The notes beneath the pieces were generated by a model. It was not told the DNA's origin. It made no database searches and saw only the letters and a list, made by a program, of their open reading frames with translations. From contig CAXKWD010000005.1 in NCBI GenBank assembly GCA_964059195.1, positions 145,105,686 through 145,169,685 on the forward strand: DNA of 64,000 nucleotides, written 5' to 3'. This document shows positions 11,908-24,775 of this stretch, piece after piece. The translations under genes and the position numbers were made by a program. Source of the DNA: Ectobius pallidus (Eukaryota > Arthropoda > Insecta > Blattodea > Ectobiidae). The number at the start of each line of letters is the position of its first letter. Position 1 is the first letter of the stretch.

Positions 11908-12462
11908 ATAATATTAAGGCCGAAGTTAAGTGTAGACTCAAATCAGGAAATGCTTGCTTTTATGCAGTCCAGAAACTCTTATCTTCTCGTCTTCTGACCA
12001 GAAATATAAAAATAAGCATTTATAAGACAATTATCCTGCAGGTTGTATTATATCCATGTGAGACATGGTCGCTTACTCTTCGGAAAGAACATAATCTGAG
12101 AGTGTTCGAAAGTAAGGTGCTTAGGAAAATATTTGGGCCTAAGAGAGATGAAAATGGGGACTGGAGAAAAGTGCATAACGATGAACTCATATCCAGTACT
12201 ATTCACCGGATGTAGTAAGGGTAATTAAATCACGGAGGATGAAATGAGCTGGATATGGGGAAGGAAAGACATATCTAAAAAATATTGACGGGTAAAGTAA
12301 GTAAAAGACCACTTGGAGGACATAGACGCAGGTGGTAGGACAATATTAGGATAGATTTAGGGGAAGTTGGATTTGCGAGGGATGGTTGGATGGAGTTAGC
12401 ACAGAATTGGGTTGAATGGCGGGCACAGGTAAGCGTGACAATGAACCTTCGGGTTCCATAAA
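11908..12462 (+). pseudogene. LINE RT remnant, 3' part
   Basis: It reads through the conserved LINE C-terminal region: 'CRLKSGNACFYAVQKLLSS', 'LYPCETWSLTLRKEHNLRVF' and 'VLRKIFGPKRDENGDWRKVH'. After a stop and frameshifts it continues to 'RRRWWDNIRIDLGEVGF' and ends at 'MNLRVP'. It is clearly inactive. The upstream endonuclease and RT core are missing. Confidence 0.75.
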
Positions 12463-12884
12463 ATATATAATATTCCTTCAGCTTACTTAGGAATTTCTAT
12501 TGTCATTGAGTAAGTAAATAAGCTAATTATTTTATATTAATGATGATGATGATGTATCCCACCAGTGTGAACGTACTCATCTTTATTGTACCACGTTCTT
12601 TGCTTTGAAATAATTTCAAAATGGGTGCCTTTTCCTTCGCATGGAATTATCTAGCCAAACTCCACTCGTGTTGAGTTTTACTTTAATTTTGCTTTTGCAT
12701 TTATGTTTGTTGTCTTGAGATAATTGTTTCTCGACATTTGATCTCGAAATAATTATTAAGACAGGAAACATTCCTTAAGTTCAATTAATCACCAATAAAA
12801 TTATCAGCACTCTTGGTCTTCCTGTAGATAGTATACTCGTGCATTTAAGCGATAAAATCCGAACCTCTTCTTATATTACCTACT

Positions 12885-14045
12885 GCAGATACCCGCGGTT
12901 CCGCCCGCGATTATTTACTCAACTGCTAGATGTTTTATTTAAATAATTTATTTAATAGAGCAAAATAGTTAAAGCGCTGTATTTATTAACACTGGCATCG
13001 TTTTTACGTAAATACCATAAATGACATAATTTCATTTATTTATTTATTATTTATTTTGTTGAGAATATAACAGGCTCGTTGCCCAATTAGAACATTCTCT
13101 TTTACTAATTATACCAGTTTTACAACACTAATATTATATGTTTAATATAATACTAATAGGCTACTACATTTGAAAAGAATAAAAAATAAAAAAATAAAAA
13201 GAAACACATATAATATGAAAATTACACAATGAAGGGAACAGATCAGAACATAAGTAATATAATAGTTTTGGAGGAAACGAAAGACTTAAATGAGCCCCTT
13301 AAAGCCCAAGTGGTGTAACTCCAGTTTTTGGATTTTTTTGTAGTTACAATCAGGATCCTATTCAGAAAGTGTTCTTCTGTTAGTAGCGCAAATGGTGTAG
13401 TCATAACTTGCATAGCAACCCTATAGGTAGGAGCACAATTTTATGCTTTCAATAAAGCCATCTATTTAGTGACAGCTAAAACCTTAAATATCTCAGAACA
13501 GCAGTAATGTGAGTTACACCAATTGGGCTTTAAGGGGCTCAAATAAAGAAAATGACATGGAACATAATTTAATTATCACTTTTTAATTATTACTATTTTA
13601 AAGTTTTGAAATTTTTATCACATTTTTAAACGCTTACTGTTAGTATTAAATATATTCTTATTATTCTTAATCATATTGTGTTACGTAAGAAATATAAATA
13701 GTTAAAATAACAAAAACAAATCTTGTGCTGCCATGTGGATATACAGATTTGAAATGAAACAAGTAAAACGAACCACAGATTCAAGGAACCTTACTCAAAT
13801 CATCCATAAACAATTAAAACCCGGCTTGGAGGTGCATTTCATGATTAATGTGCGTTGCCCGGGAACAAAGACCTCAGATTCAAGTTCTCTAGCCCCCAGC
13901 CCCCAAAAAACTCCGTGAATGAATTTCGGATAAATCATTCAATGTTTTCCCATTTAGACGTACATTCATAATCGCCTTCTGTCCACCTATATAAAGAAAA
14001 TCAGATTTCTGCGAGTCGTAATGTTATAAACAAATGAATAAAGTA
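12885..14045 (+). repeat. Repeat family E, copy 1 (interrupted)
   Basis: It begins with the CCGCCCGCGATTATTTACTC block shared with 51070. It is split by about 0.7 kb including the MITE at 13292-13540, then resumes at about 13715 (CTGCCATGTGGATATACA, AAAGACCTCAGATTC, CTTCTGTCCACCTAT). Class unknown. Confidence 0.6.
13292..13540. mobile_element. MITE with about 28-bp terminal inverted repeats
   Basis: Ends GAGCCCCTTAAAGCCCAA and its inverse (GGGCTTTAAGGGGCTC) continue into GGTGTAACTC on each side. AAAT flanks both ends (13288-13291, 13541-13544) as a possible target duplication. Confidence 0.75.
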
Positions 14046-14657
14046 GAGTGGGTTAACAAAATCAAAGCGATCGACAAATTGATGTGTTATATTGCAAAAA
14101 ATAGATTTTAGCTATGCTCTTTTTTTACCGGTTTCTAGGCAATTGAGCAAGGCCACCTTCAATTCATTTCACATTGAATACGATCTACACAGAAACACCA
14201 ACTCAAATATTATATTAGATGAATAAAATGTGTTAGTTAATAATAATAAAAACTTTAATATGGAAAGGAAAGCAGTCAGTGTCCTTGAAAATCAAATCCA
14301 AGTACGAAAATAATAAGCTATTGGTCAATCAAGATTTAGGCTATTTAGGGTATTTTATACGCACACCTCAAATTTCTTATTAGGCCTACTAATCTTTCAT
14401 CTCATTGTGTTACCGGTACTTAAACATTTTAACTAAAATAAGAAACAGAGCTTATTTATGATTTATGACTTTTATTATTTAATTATTTTTATTTTCCTTG
14501 AAATTGCCAATTATTTCAAATTCTATGACGTTTAAGACGCACAACGGAAATCACAAAATTCTGCACATTGGTTAACACCATCGAAGACAAAGTTAATAGA
14601 AAAAAGTTGTAAATAAAGGTTAGCATTAATTAATAATCACATTGATTATTAATACTA

Positions 14658-14720
14658 GAGGTCCGGATTTTATTAACAAGTTTGTTGTTCGTGAATATAT
14701 CTTGAGAGAATCCGGACCTC
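14658..14720. repeat. Short hairpin, 12-bp arms
   Basis: GAGGTCCGGATT and AATCCGGACCTC are separated by 39 bp; possibly a degenerate MITE. Confidence 0.6.
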
Positions 14721-14841
14721 GAGTTATGTTTATTGTGGCTGTTTAGCGAACACTCAAAGAATTAAACATTTATTGCATAATTAAAACTAGAAAAACGAAT
14801 GGAGCACATTGCTATTTGTGGCATTGTAAGAGAGAAATCCT

Positions 14842-15261
14842 ATGGCGAGACAATCGATATATTATATCTAGACCTGGGATTTTAAGGCAAATGCCTATTT
14901 TGTTCCTTATGAAATAACTTGAATTTTTAAAAAATATGTTGATGTTTCATGATAAATCATTTACATTTATAAAGTTTTATAATGCCCTAAAATGCCTATT
15001 TGGGCCTTTAGAGCCTATTTTACTATTTTAGTGCCTAAAATGCTTATTTTGTACATTTAAAATGAAATTTAACTGCTGTAATTTTTACATTCATGGACAT
15101 CCTTGAATGAAGAACAGAACAGCAAAGGGTCGCTTTTCACTGAAATTTCTATTTTCTCGTTTAAAAGCCTATTTACTTGTTTTAAAAGCCTATTTTAGGT
15201 GCCTAAAGCCAAGTTTTTAGAGCCTGAAATCCCAGGTTTAATTATATCCATCGTCTCGCCA
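14842..15261. mobile_element. MITE with inverted ends and GCCTATTT motifs
   Basis: ATGGCGAGAC-type ends followed by ACCTGGGATTT are mirrored at the right (AAATCCCAGGT, then GTCTCGCCAT). The interior repeats AATGCCTATTT and AAAGCCTATTT many times. Target duplication not resolved. Confidence 0.65.
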
Positions 15262-15270
15262 TCGACGATA

Positions 15271-17181
15271 GTCATGCTTTGTGCGATTCTTTTCTCAATA
15301 TTGTGCCCTTATGCCGATAATCTATACAAATATTAACTATTGAGTGATTCCGTGACAACGTTCACAGGAAATCTGATTTTTAAAAATGAAAATGGCAAAT
15401 CCTAATCATTTGATCCCAGTTCTTCTAGTCACTTAGTTGTATAATATTTTAAATTTTGAAATCTAAATTTTGAAAATAATGTCCAGCTTTCGTTTCTAAA
15501 TAAAACGCTCATTATACTTTCAAGAAAGTTACTCGTATTTGTTAGCTAAACTGGAAATATTTAAAAATTGGAAAAACGTTACTTTGGAAATTGGCTACAC
15601 CCATTTTGTTCAATGTTTCTTAATGCTGAACTGATAAAATTATATTTAATACCAATAAAAAGAAAATTGAAAATCTTAAAGATAAGGTCGTAATATATAC
15701 TCTAAGACAGACTATTCCTATTAAACACGAGAAAATACCCCATCTTTCGTTTTGCAAAAATAAAATGTAGAACTACTACTGGGCAATTTCATGCTTTAAA
15801 TTATGATTTGAATACTTGTCATATTCTTACTGTAGGGAATCTCACACGATGAAATACACTATCAATTTAAAGGAAAAATTAATTTTTAAAATACTAATAA
15901 TCGAATCTATAATTTTGGTTTTCCCTTGTTTCATCGTAATTTCTTCCACATGTTTTCTATTCATAAATTACTAATATTAATAATATACCAGTAATTTTTT
16001 TATGATTTCTGTATTCTTGAACTATTTTAAATTTATTTTATAAAAATGTTTAACTCAGCTTAATTTTATAATGCTTACTTTTGCAAATATTGTATATTTT
16101 TATTTTCTCTCTTATTAACAGATATGTTTTTGTGCACCTCCCAAGTACGAGATTTGCTCGTCTGGGAGCTTTCGAATAAGTTAGGTATTAAGAGGGAGGT
16201 TAACATACTTTAGACTAGTTCTTATGGGATTGTACATAAATATTAATATCTTCCAAGATATTTGTTAGTTCCAATGAAATTCTAACTACTTAACGACAAA
16301 TAATTATTGCATTTATGCGGACACTCATTCTAGACTCAAAATGGAACACAAGCTACACAAGTAACTAACAGTTAAAGTAAAAGCTCAAAATCCGAGCATG
16401 CACACAGGAAATAGCTCACCCCGTGTGTACAAATTGAGCTAACCCTACAGATAGTAGGAGGCCCTTGCCTGAAAAGGATTCAGTGGCTTTTTCTAATTCT
16501 AATTTTCTAATTCTAATGTGTATAGTTTATTAATAGAACTGATTATATTTTTTAAATGGCAGCCATTTAGATTTTAAATGAAAATCACGCATCGCAATTA
16601 ATTAAGTTTTCTTTTTCTCAGAACATAAAGCAGTGACTGGTATGAAACTTCGACAGTTTGAAGTCAAGGCTATAGTAGGCTAAATGAATTGAACTGAAAT
16701 ATTTTGAAAATAGCCTAGTATTTATTTGTAAGGAATTAATATATAATTTCTTTTAACTTCAAAATATTTTGATGCATTTTTTTGTATAGATAGCCAATGG
16801 TGATGGATGCATAATTTTAAGTTCAGATGTTAACGATGTTATTTAACAGAATTCCCCAAAAAATCATGTAAATGCATCGAATAGTGTTTTAGTAAAAGAA
16901 AATGTTATACATAAAAATGTAATTTTTGGGAAAACATAATTTACCTGCAACATGTATTTTCTGCTGAAGGGCTTTCAAATGCCACCCCACCCCACTTCAC
17001 AACCAATTACTTTAAATGTCCGTAACTCCGGTAATAATAGATATATTCATATGAAACATATTTTATTGTGGAGATTATTCATTTTCTTATAGATATGCTT
17101 AAAACAAAAAATTGATTTTTTCAACCCAACCTTATGTTAACCCCCAAGGTTTATAATGTTTGTACATCTAAATTCTATGAA
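15271..17181. other. Mostly featureless, LINE-tail-like patch at 16440-16515
   Basis: No ORF or inverted ends apart from the hairpin at 16138. Confidence 0.4.
16138..16168. repeat. Hairpin before a TTCTAA-tailed sequence
   Basis: CTCCCAAGTACGAG pairs with CTCGTCTGGGAG. Downstream, 16440-16515 has AGGAGGCCCTTGCC and ends in repeats of TTTCTAATTCTAA, like a LINE 3' end. A similar hairpin lies at 56724. Confidence 0.35.
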
Positions 17182-17409
17182 TTGGTTCTAAAAGGGCCAA
17201 TGTCATAAAACTTGCTTTTGAGATAAGCCTTTGTAGAAGTAACTTTTTTATGAGAACTTCCGACGTTGGCCTCTAAGGTTTCTGTATTATGTTTATTAAA
17301 AGCAACATACATTAGCACTTTTATTATACGAAAGATACAGATTAGCCGAGCTCAATAATGCATAGATCTCATTTTTGCAAGGAATTGACATTGGCCCTTT
17401 TAGAACCAA
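17182..17409. mobile_element. MITE with 24-bp perfect terminal inverted repeats
   Basis: TTGGTTCTAAAAGGGCCAAT continuing to GTCA at 17182-17205 is exactly inverted at 17386-17409. The element is 228 bp; target duplication not evident. Confidence 0.7.
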
Positions 17410-17537
17410 GCCACAGAATTGACAGCATGTAAAACGTATATTAGTCTAGAAATAATTAAATAAAAATAAGTTGCTGAAATATTATTGTGCTATTTACTTG
17501 CACCTGTCCAGCTAGTTCTATATTAATTGGGACTTAC

Positions 17538-17633
17538 CAATAAGTCTCCGCAAGGCACCGCTGTTGTCGTAGTTGCCGTCACGACTGAACTGTTAAATCC
17601 GGGCGCGAGAGCTAATAAACACACGTCTGTCAT
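17538..17633 (-). CDS. Candidate orphan exon ending in a splice donor
   Basis: A GC-richer patch on the minus strand opens at an ATG (17633-17631), encodes 32 codons including a run of threonines (VVTATTTTAVPCGDLL), and ends at TTG|GTAAGT in phase 0. The same frame is open further upstream to 17741, so the start is unsure. No TATA box, clear signal peptide or partner exon was identified. It could be a first exon of an undetected gene or chance. Confidence 0.25.
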
Positions 17634-18063
17634 GAACAAGTCTTGAGCGGAGATGAAATCGGGACATGGCTTTCGTGTTAATTTAAATGGCTGCCTGGTG
17701 ATTTTTGTGAATCGGAAATCTGACGTATCTGTAGATTTCACAATGTGTTTGCTCGGTATGCTATTAATATATCCATTTGTCGGGGCAGTTTCAAAATTCT
17801 TACATTCCCTTCCATTTCAAACTGTAAACATCTTACGAGGTTGTTCGTACTGATAACTTTCAATAGAAAGTAAAAGTAATAATGGAAAGTGTTTTGAAAT
17901 ATCCTGTTATATATAAGACGTCCCATAAGCAATGTTTTTTCCTGTCTTGATGTACAGTTGTAGCTACGTGCTATAAGAATTTTCATAGGGGAGCAACAAA
18001 AGGGGGAACTCTGGTAAAATACCACACAATTATCTGGGGCACACATTTTGAAACTTTCTTACC

Positions 18064-18950
18064 ATTTTACTTCCTCTGCCCGTACTATAGCTACTATAGG
18101 TAGAGGAAGTATTGTTTTCGACCCCGAAATTCGAAGTCTAGTTTTTAACATAAATCCTCCCCGAATCCAAAAATACTATTTTCAGCAACATGTATGTGTG
18201 TGTCATGTCTGTTTGTGTCTGTGAACAACCAGGTCCCGAAACGAAAAATCGTATGAAAAAAATAACGTATTTAGGTTAGATACCTTCTGGGGATGTGACA
18301 CGAAGTTTGGCGACGGCTTTCTCTACCTTTTAATGCCTTTTTTTGCATGAAGAAAATTAAGGTTTTCGCGATTTTCTCGAAGACTGCTCTAACGATTTAG
18401 TTTAAATTTTGTACATGAGGTACTTATACTAAGAACTAAAACTTTTATTTGAAACATTTTTTTGCAAAAATTATCTGAAGGGTAGTCATCCACTGTTTCT
18501 GCAAACTTAGACTATCCTGGTGAACAACAACAAATCTTTGTATCAGGTTGAACAACTGAATACGTGCTCTTTGCAATACGGCCTCTTATTCTATATCATA
18601 AAGTCAAGTGAGAAAGGTGTATTGCCCCTTGTTAGGATAACGAATGCTACACGAGTATGTTAAACAGGTTATATTTGGGTTGTGCATCCTTCGAGGATGC
18701 GATGTGGTAACGACAGTCTCTTCAATTTAACAACCAATTTACATGAAGAGAAAGTCATACATAATGTATTATACTAAGAGACAAAACTTCTATTCGGGCA
18801 GAGGAAGTTATGCGTTTAACATCAGATTTTTGTTTATAAAAGTTTGTACTTCACGCAATACGGCTTCGTATCCTATATCAGAATTTGAAGTGAGAAAGTT
18901 GTTTTGCTCTAACTTAAGTTAGAGAAAGTTATGCGAGTGTAACAGATTAC
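18064..18950 (+). repeat. Repeat family D, copy 1
   Basis: It starts with an ACTTCCTCT...AGAGGAAGT hairpin, then TTTTCGACCCCGAAATTCGA, a GTCTGTTTGTGTCTGTG stretch and several AATACGGC(C/T)TC(T/G)TAT blocks. It is homologous in reverse to 35478-36420. No coding capacity seen. Confidence 0.6.
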
Positions 18951-19148
18951 ATTTTTAATATGTGATATCGTGAAGCTGGGATTGGAAGGAAAATTTCGTA
19001 TTATAAGAAAACTTACAAATTTATTAAGCCTAGCACAACATTGTTTTTGTTAGATCATACTATAATACGTTATTTCGGGTGACGTGACGGTATTATAATG
19101 ATATCCATTACGATACAGATTTTCTTTATAACAAAATTTGGTATCGAC

Positions 19149-19550
19149 TATTATCGAACACGGAACGATCTTGGAACTAGACAGCAGCAAATGAAACTGC
19201 TTAATAAACAACCTGTATTGAAAATAAAATCAATTCTGTTCGTTTTAAGTATTTTAAAAAATACTGAGTTGAATTTATTTTGCGTGTTTTAATGTGCGTT
19301 GTTTGACGTTGAAGATTAAAAAACCCTGTGTCCTGCAATCGGAATTGAGATTATTATCGAACAAGGAATGTTCTTGAAACTTTGAGAGCAGGAAATGAAA
19401 CTGCGTAATATACAACCTGTATTTGAAATACAATCAATTCAGTTCGTATTAATTATAATATTAGCAAATTGAATTCATTTCGTGTGTTGTTAATGTGCTT
19501 TGTTTGCCGTTAAAGCTCAAGAGAAATTCTGTGGCTTGCACGTCTTGTAG
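19149..19550 (+). repeat. Diverged tandem duplication, about 203-bp unit
   Basis: Units start at TATTATCGAACA (19149 and 19352). They share GAAATGAAACTGC, ACAACCTGTATT and ATCAATTC(T/A)GTTCGT in order. Confidence 0.75.
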
Positions 19551-20265
19551 TCTGCCATCTATCGGAAAAAACGAGAACTACAAATAGCTGTTGTCCGAGA
19601 GTCGTTTGCATAATGAATTACGAAGTATTCTAAAAAAGCAAAACTTAATTATGTTCGAACAAAAACAGTCGTATACATCTTGCCTATAACGGTAATTAAG
19701 TCACACGTATGGTCATTATGCAACGAGCAAAGGGATCTTAATAAATGCCATTATAGACTCTTTGCATAACGTACTATTGTAGTTGCTTCTGTTATTCTAA
19801 AATGAAGACTGATGCGTTATTGTAATGAAGATTTCACTCGAAAAGTATCGTATTGTGGATATGTTAATTTAGTTGTTGTGAATACATGCCTTGCAAATGT
19901 AACGTGTTATTTTCGATAACATTGGACTGTAATTTCCTTTACCTTGACTGGACCATTTCATTGTTCAATGTGAATTGTTACATGTGATGAGGCAGATAAT
20001 CTGTTTTTCATGACTGGATTCGTGATCCATGAAGGATGCCTCCTGTGAACCTCGTGTTGATGCTCAAGGTGTAAATTTGTTAACTGTGGTCCGCATGACG
20101 CACATGCCTATACAATGTAATTTATTTCCAAGAATTTCTGTTTAGATATCGAATTACGATAATACTAACTTAAATATGAAGGTTAAGGCTATATGTATAA
20201 ATATATGTCTATATATCTAATTGGTATTGTTTTTTAATTTATCTTATTTATTAAGTATTAAGATT

Positions 20266-20698
20266 GTGTGGGAAAGGTCTGTCCGTCTGTACACGCCATA
20301 GCTCGAATACGCTTTATCGGATTTTCTTGAAACTTGGCATACGCATTTATAATGTCCAAGGGAAGAAACCTCTTGATATTGGACCAAATCGGTTGACGGT
20401 ACCGGAGTAATGCCCAATTTAGTGCCTATTTTATAGTAATATATTAGAAATAATTTATCAAACGCAAATCAGTTATCATGATATCATATTGTTTTACAGT
20501 GTTCATATACGGCTTTGGAAGTTGCAATACAGGTAGCTTTGACAATACACATATTCCTTCACATATGCTTATCACACTAGACCTTTGTTCTTCCGTAAAG
20601 CGTGCTTATGAATCGATATAGAGCTTAACTCGGAAATCGATTAAAAACATAACTTAAGATTTCTGGCACTCTGTTACATCAGTTTACCTCGTTTTATT
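20266..20698 (-). repeat. Repeat family A, copy 4
   Basis: Reverse copy with the conserved GGTACCGGAGTAATGCCCAA block. It ends at the inverse GTAAACTGATGTAAC motif. Confidence 0.75.
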
Positions 20699-20701
20699 TA
20701 T

Positions 20702-20754
20702 CCTGGTAGAAATTAGACCATTAGGTCTTTTCTTTCTCTCTACCAGGACAATTG
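20702..20754. repeat. Hairpin directly after family A copy 4
   Basis: TCCTGGTAGA pairs with TCTACCAGGA around an inner ACCATTAGGT near-palindrome. Confidence 0.6.
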
Positions 20755-21980
20755 ATAGATTCTCTGCTCCAATCAAAGTTGAACATTGTATTATTACAAT
20801 ACAGATTCTATACAATAGGATAAGAAATGTAAAATCTGAAAGCAGAAACATTGGACACTATTGTTACCATTTCAGTCTTTTGGGAATTATGAGGAACCAT
20901 CTCCTCTCCTATTTGATATTTATATAATATATTACAGCACATATATATCCTTTTAAAAATGCAAAATGAAATAAATGAATAAGTGAATTAATTAATTTAA
21001 AAAAACACACTAATATATCTCACCTTAAACTAAATATTTTGGAAATATTTCGACTGAAACTAACTTTTAAGCCTGTAACAAACAACAGTCAAACACAAAC
21101 CACATGGCTTGTTATTGCAGGAGCTTGATCAACGATTGGCTAAAACACAGGGAACCAAAAACAAATAATGTCGCTTAGGAAATTCAATTGTATCGATACA
21201 TTTCGGGTATTTCCTAACGCTACCGAGAAAAGTTAATGCCTTTGGCAATATCTGCTTTTAAAGTTAAAAATCCCTTTAGGCAGGCCTACAGGCGGAGGTA
21301 GATTTCGAAGTGCTTTTGGTTTAATTTATTGTCGCTGCATAGCCTTCTTTAGTAGTAGCATAGTCTTCTTTAGCCTTGGCATGGTAAACCTGCAGTAATA
21401 AGAACTGAATTCGGTAAAGAGGAAGAGCCTACAATCATTTGTTTTGACAACAAGAATAGGATATAATATTCTGGGAGGCCGTGCGCAAGATCAGCAATGA
21501 ATAAAATTAGCAAAGCCGCTAAACAAGACAAAATTATGATATTATAATAATTCTTTTAAGTGTTATTATTTTCAAACATTAAAATCTCGCGTAATATGAG
21601 AGCTATCAAGAAACTATTTATTGATTTGTAGAGTACTCATCAAGAGCTTTTCAACGATACCCCACAAGACGTGGTTTCAAAAGTTTCGAATTTTCATCCC
21701 CCACCCCCACCTCCACCCCCACCCTCACTCGAACCCCCGAATCGTTGGTGTCACTGTGAACTCCATAGGGAGTACTCTAATTTATTCAAACAAAGTTTCC
21801 CTCTATACTTCATAGGGGCCGAGATATACATTTTTAAAAATTTCAACCCCCTCCCCCGACCACCCCCTTGGGCCAATTTTGCCCATTAACGAACTTGTCC
21901 GAACTATTGGGCCTAGAAATAACATAATAAAATTTGGTTCAAATATCTTCAAAATTACGGCCGCTATCGTGTAAAGATAT

Positions 21981-22027
<47 letters not shown>

Positions 22028-23961
22028 TATATATATATAAATATCACAAATTTTTTTTTGAACGGGCGGTGGTTTCGTACTTAGGGGAGCATGAAACGTA
22101 AAGATATGAAAGAATTTTTCGAAAATCATAAAGTGGTATCCATTGCAATAGGTAGAATTTTCTTCGAAAATCTACCTAATAAGAAGAATTGAATCTTTGT
22201 CGCCCGTTTTAGAATAACTCTGGTCGCCAATGTCGACCTGGGCCGGAAATTTAGCACCATGCAATAAATAATAATAATAAACAGTGCACTTTATTTTGTG
22301 GGAAACCAATTCAAAAAACCGAAATATATTACGTTTACAACAAAATCTCACCTAGAAATGCTCACATTACTCAAAACTCAGTAAGCTTACAACCATTCTT
22401 AATAATAGTTTAGTGGTAGTTAGTTGGTTTCTCGGCTCGAAACAGGGGCGAAAGTTTTGCTCATCGCTCGTAAAGGATTTGACTATCGCACCCCAAAGAT
22501 TGTAGTCTGACATGATTTATTTTCAAAGCTGAACAAAACTTGAAAATATCAGAAGTGTCTAACTGTTACTGCAAAATATAGGAACAGAGAGCGAGAAAGA
22601 TGAAAGGGGGAGAGACAACGAGAGAGTGACAGTAATTAAGCGACGAGAGAGAGGTAGAAGTAGAGATATAATTGTTCAGTTATGTTTGATACTTGAGATT
22701 TCATAGAGTTTTTTTATTATCTTGGCTATCTATAATAATCCTTTAATATTTATTCTTGTCTTCTTTCGGCTTTGGTGATATTTTATTCAATGCCAATTTC
22801 CTCACGGCCTCCTAGTAATTATTATTTTTATTGTCAAAAACAATTGATCACTAGTTCTTTTCTCTATTAAACTCAAATCAACGTTTATTTTCGGTTTATA
22901 TTTTTATTATTTTAAGTACAGAATAATTATAAAACATATTTTATTTCATTCTCTTACTATTCTTTTTGATTGCTTCACAATCCACGTTTTTCTTTAAATT
23001 TATAATTGCTCAATCGTTTTTTAATCTTCGCCCAATGGGATTGATTTTCTAGTATTGTTATAAGTCATTGTTTTAATTCAAACCATTTCTTCCTTCTTCT
23101 ACGTCCATTGTACTATCCTCTTTAAGGATTATAGTTCATTCCGGACTTAACCAGCAGTGGTTTTTATCATCATAGAGCTTTATATTTCGCTTCCTGCGAG
23201 TTAAAGTTTCTTCATACTTGGTATTAATTGCACAGAAGCAATTTTCCACGTTTTATTCACTGAAGAATGGCTGAATTTGTTTAGTGTCTCTACCAGGCAT
23301 TTCTTCAAGGATTGATTATCTTAATTATGGCCTGATTTAGACTTCAGGATTACTTCTTGAGTGATATTAGCTACAAAGGAATCTTTATTACCAAGTGAGT
23401 GTTTTAAGACCTAGATTATTTCATACAGCTTGTAATATTGCATTGACTTCATCGCAACATAGCTGTATTTACATTGATACGCAATATAGTTCAGTAACAT
23501 TATTATTGCGTTTATAATTTGTGAATTCAAGCATCACATTGACTGTGAATGTTAAATGCAGCATATAATTGCTGCATATATGTATTTATTATTATTCACA
23601 TCGTTTCTTGAATATTAATTTTCAAGTGGTCCTCCGAAAGTGTCATTAAATTTATCTTTTAAACCAGCAAGTTTCATTTATTGGCGGTAACAATCATCTC
23701 TGCTCATAAGAAGACCTTCAAGACATCAATGAAAAATCTAGCGAGTGATTGTGATTTAAGAAGAGCTTAGTGTCAGCGTTACATTGCCTATGGTCTTTGT
23801 TTTTGTAAACTTAGGCCTATTATCTTGCTTTCTAAACGGAATGTATGGCGTGCATTTAATTCTTATCAGCCTTAATTAATTCTCATATGGTCTGCTGCTG
23901 ATGCACGCGGTACAATAATTGTTAGTTTACCTAAGTAAAATGTTCTTGGGTTGCTAGCCAG
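20755..23961. other. No gene seen
   Basis: Contains C-rich CCCCCACCCCCAC-type sequence at 21700-21730, a related C-rich stretch at 21848-21870 and the AT microsatellite; the rest is unremarkable. Confidence 0.4.
21976..22044. repeat. (AT)n microsatellite
   Basis: About 68 bp of AT dinucleotides with AAAT interruptions. Confidence 0.9.
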
Positions 23962-24036
23962 GTGAATGATTGGAAGAGCTCCAACGTTTCAGAGGAACAC
24001 ACTACCTCCATCTTCAGGGAGATTTTTACTCTAACT
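23962..24036 (-). other. CTGAAGATGGAGG...GAAACGTTGGA motif
   Basis: Read on the minus strand, CCCTGAAGATGGAGGTAGTG is followed by CTGAAACGTTGGAGCTC. A CTGAAGAtg...GAAACGt pair is widespread at the ends of metazoan retroelements, probably Penelope-like; that assignment is tentative. A variant lies at 38490-38545. Confidence 0.3.
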
Positions 24037-24775
24037 GTAAAATTGCGCGACTAGCCATTTTTTGCTGTTTACTTTCTATATTTACATTTACATTTACTAT
24101 TACATGTATTAACATTACTTACTTACATTACATTATCATCATTATTACATATTTAATACAAGTAAAGACAACTAAAACCAAACATGCCCCTATATGAGCA
24201 ACGCTCGTGTTATGGGGATATAGTAGATTAATATAAATATAATTACATTTCACTGCACAGTATACTATACATGAAAAAGTTCTAAATTCATCCCAGACAT
24301 GATACATCCGATATACAAACTGATTCATACTGCTTCTTTTCAGAAGAGGGGACATTTTTTTCATGTGTGGAAGCTTATTGAAGAGTGTCTGTCTATTTAA
24401 GATTGAATTGGCAAGACTGTAACTAAAGAAATTTAAATAATTACATATAACCAATTGCATCAAAATTCCAACCCTCCACATTTCGAACAGAAGACTAAAG
24501 AATGTGCATTGTTTATGTAACATACGTTCGTTAAATATCAGACGAATGTGGAGGAGTCAACGACACAATACCTAGTCTGGTGGCTGAGGTCAGTAGGCTA
24601 GATAATGAATTGAGAATTGGGGCGTTTGCTCGCTTCCCAGAGATGTGTTCGCACGACTTGGGCTGGTTTCGTGAGTTATGGGAAACAATGCTCAGGAAAC
24701 TTCACGCAACTGGTTATAAATACCACCAGCGAATGCTAAGCTTCCGCTCCACATTAAGGAATGGGTGCATTTAAA

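Noticed and set aside
21803..22129. 108-codon minus-strand open frame
   Set aside because: Much of it is the AT microsatellite read as Tyr/Ile.
24580..24774. 64-codon plus-strand frame in a GC-richer patch
   Set aside because: Hydrophilic and plausible, but no splice sites, domain or repeat support; the alternative of a decayed element could not be excluded.
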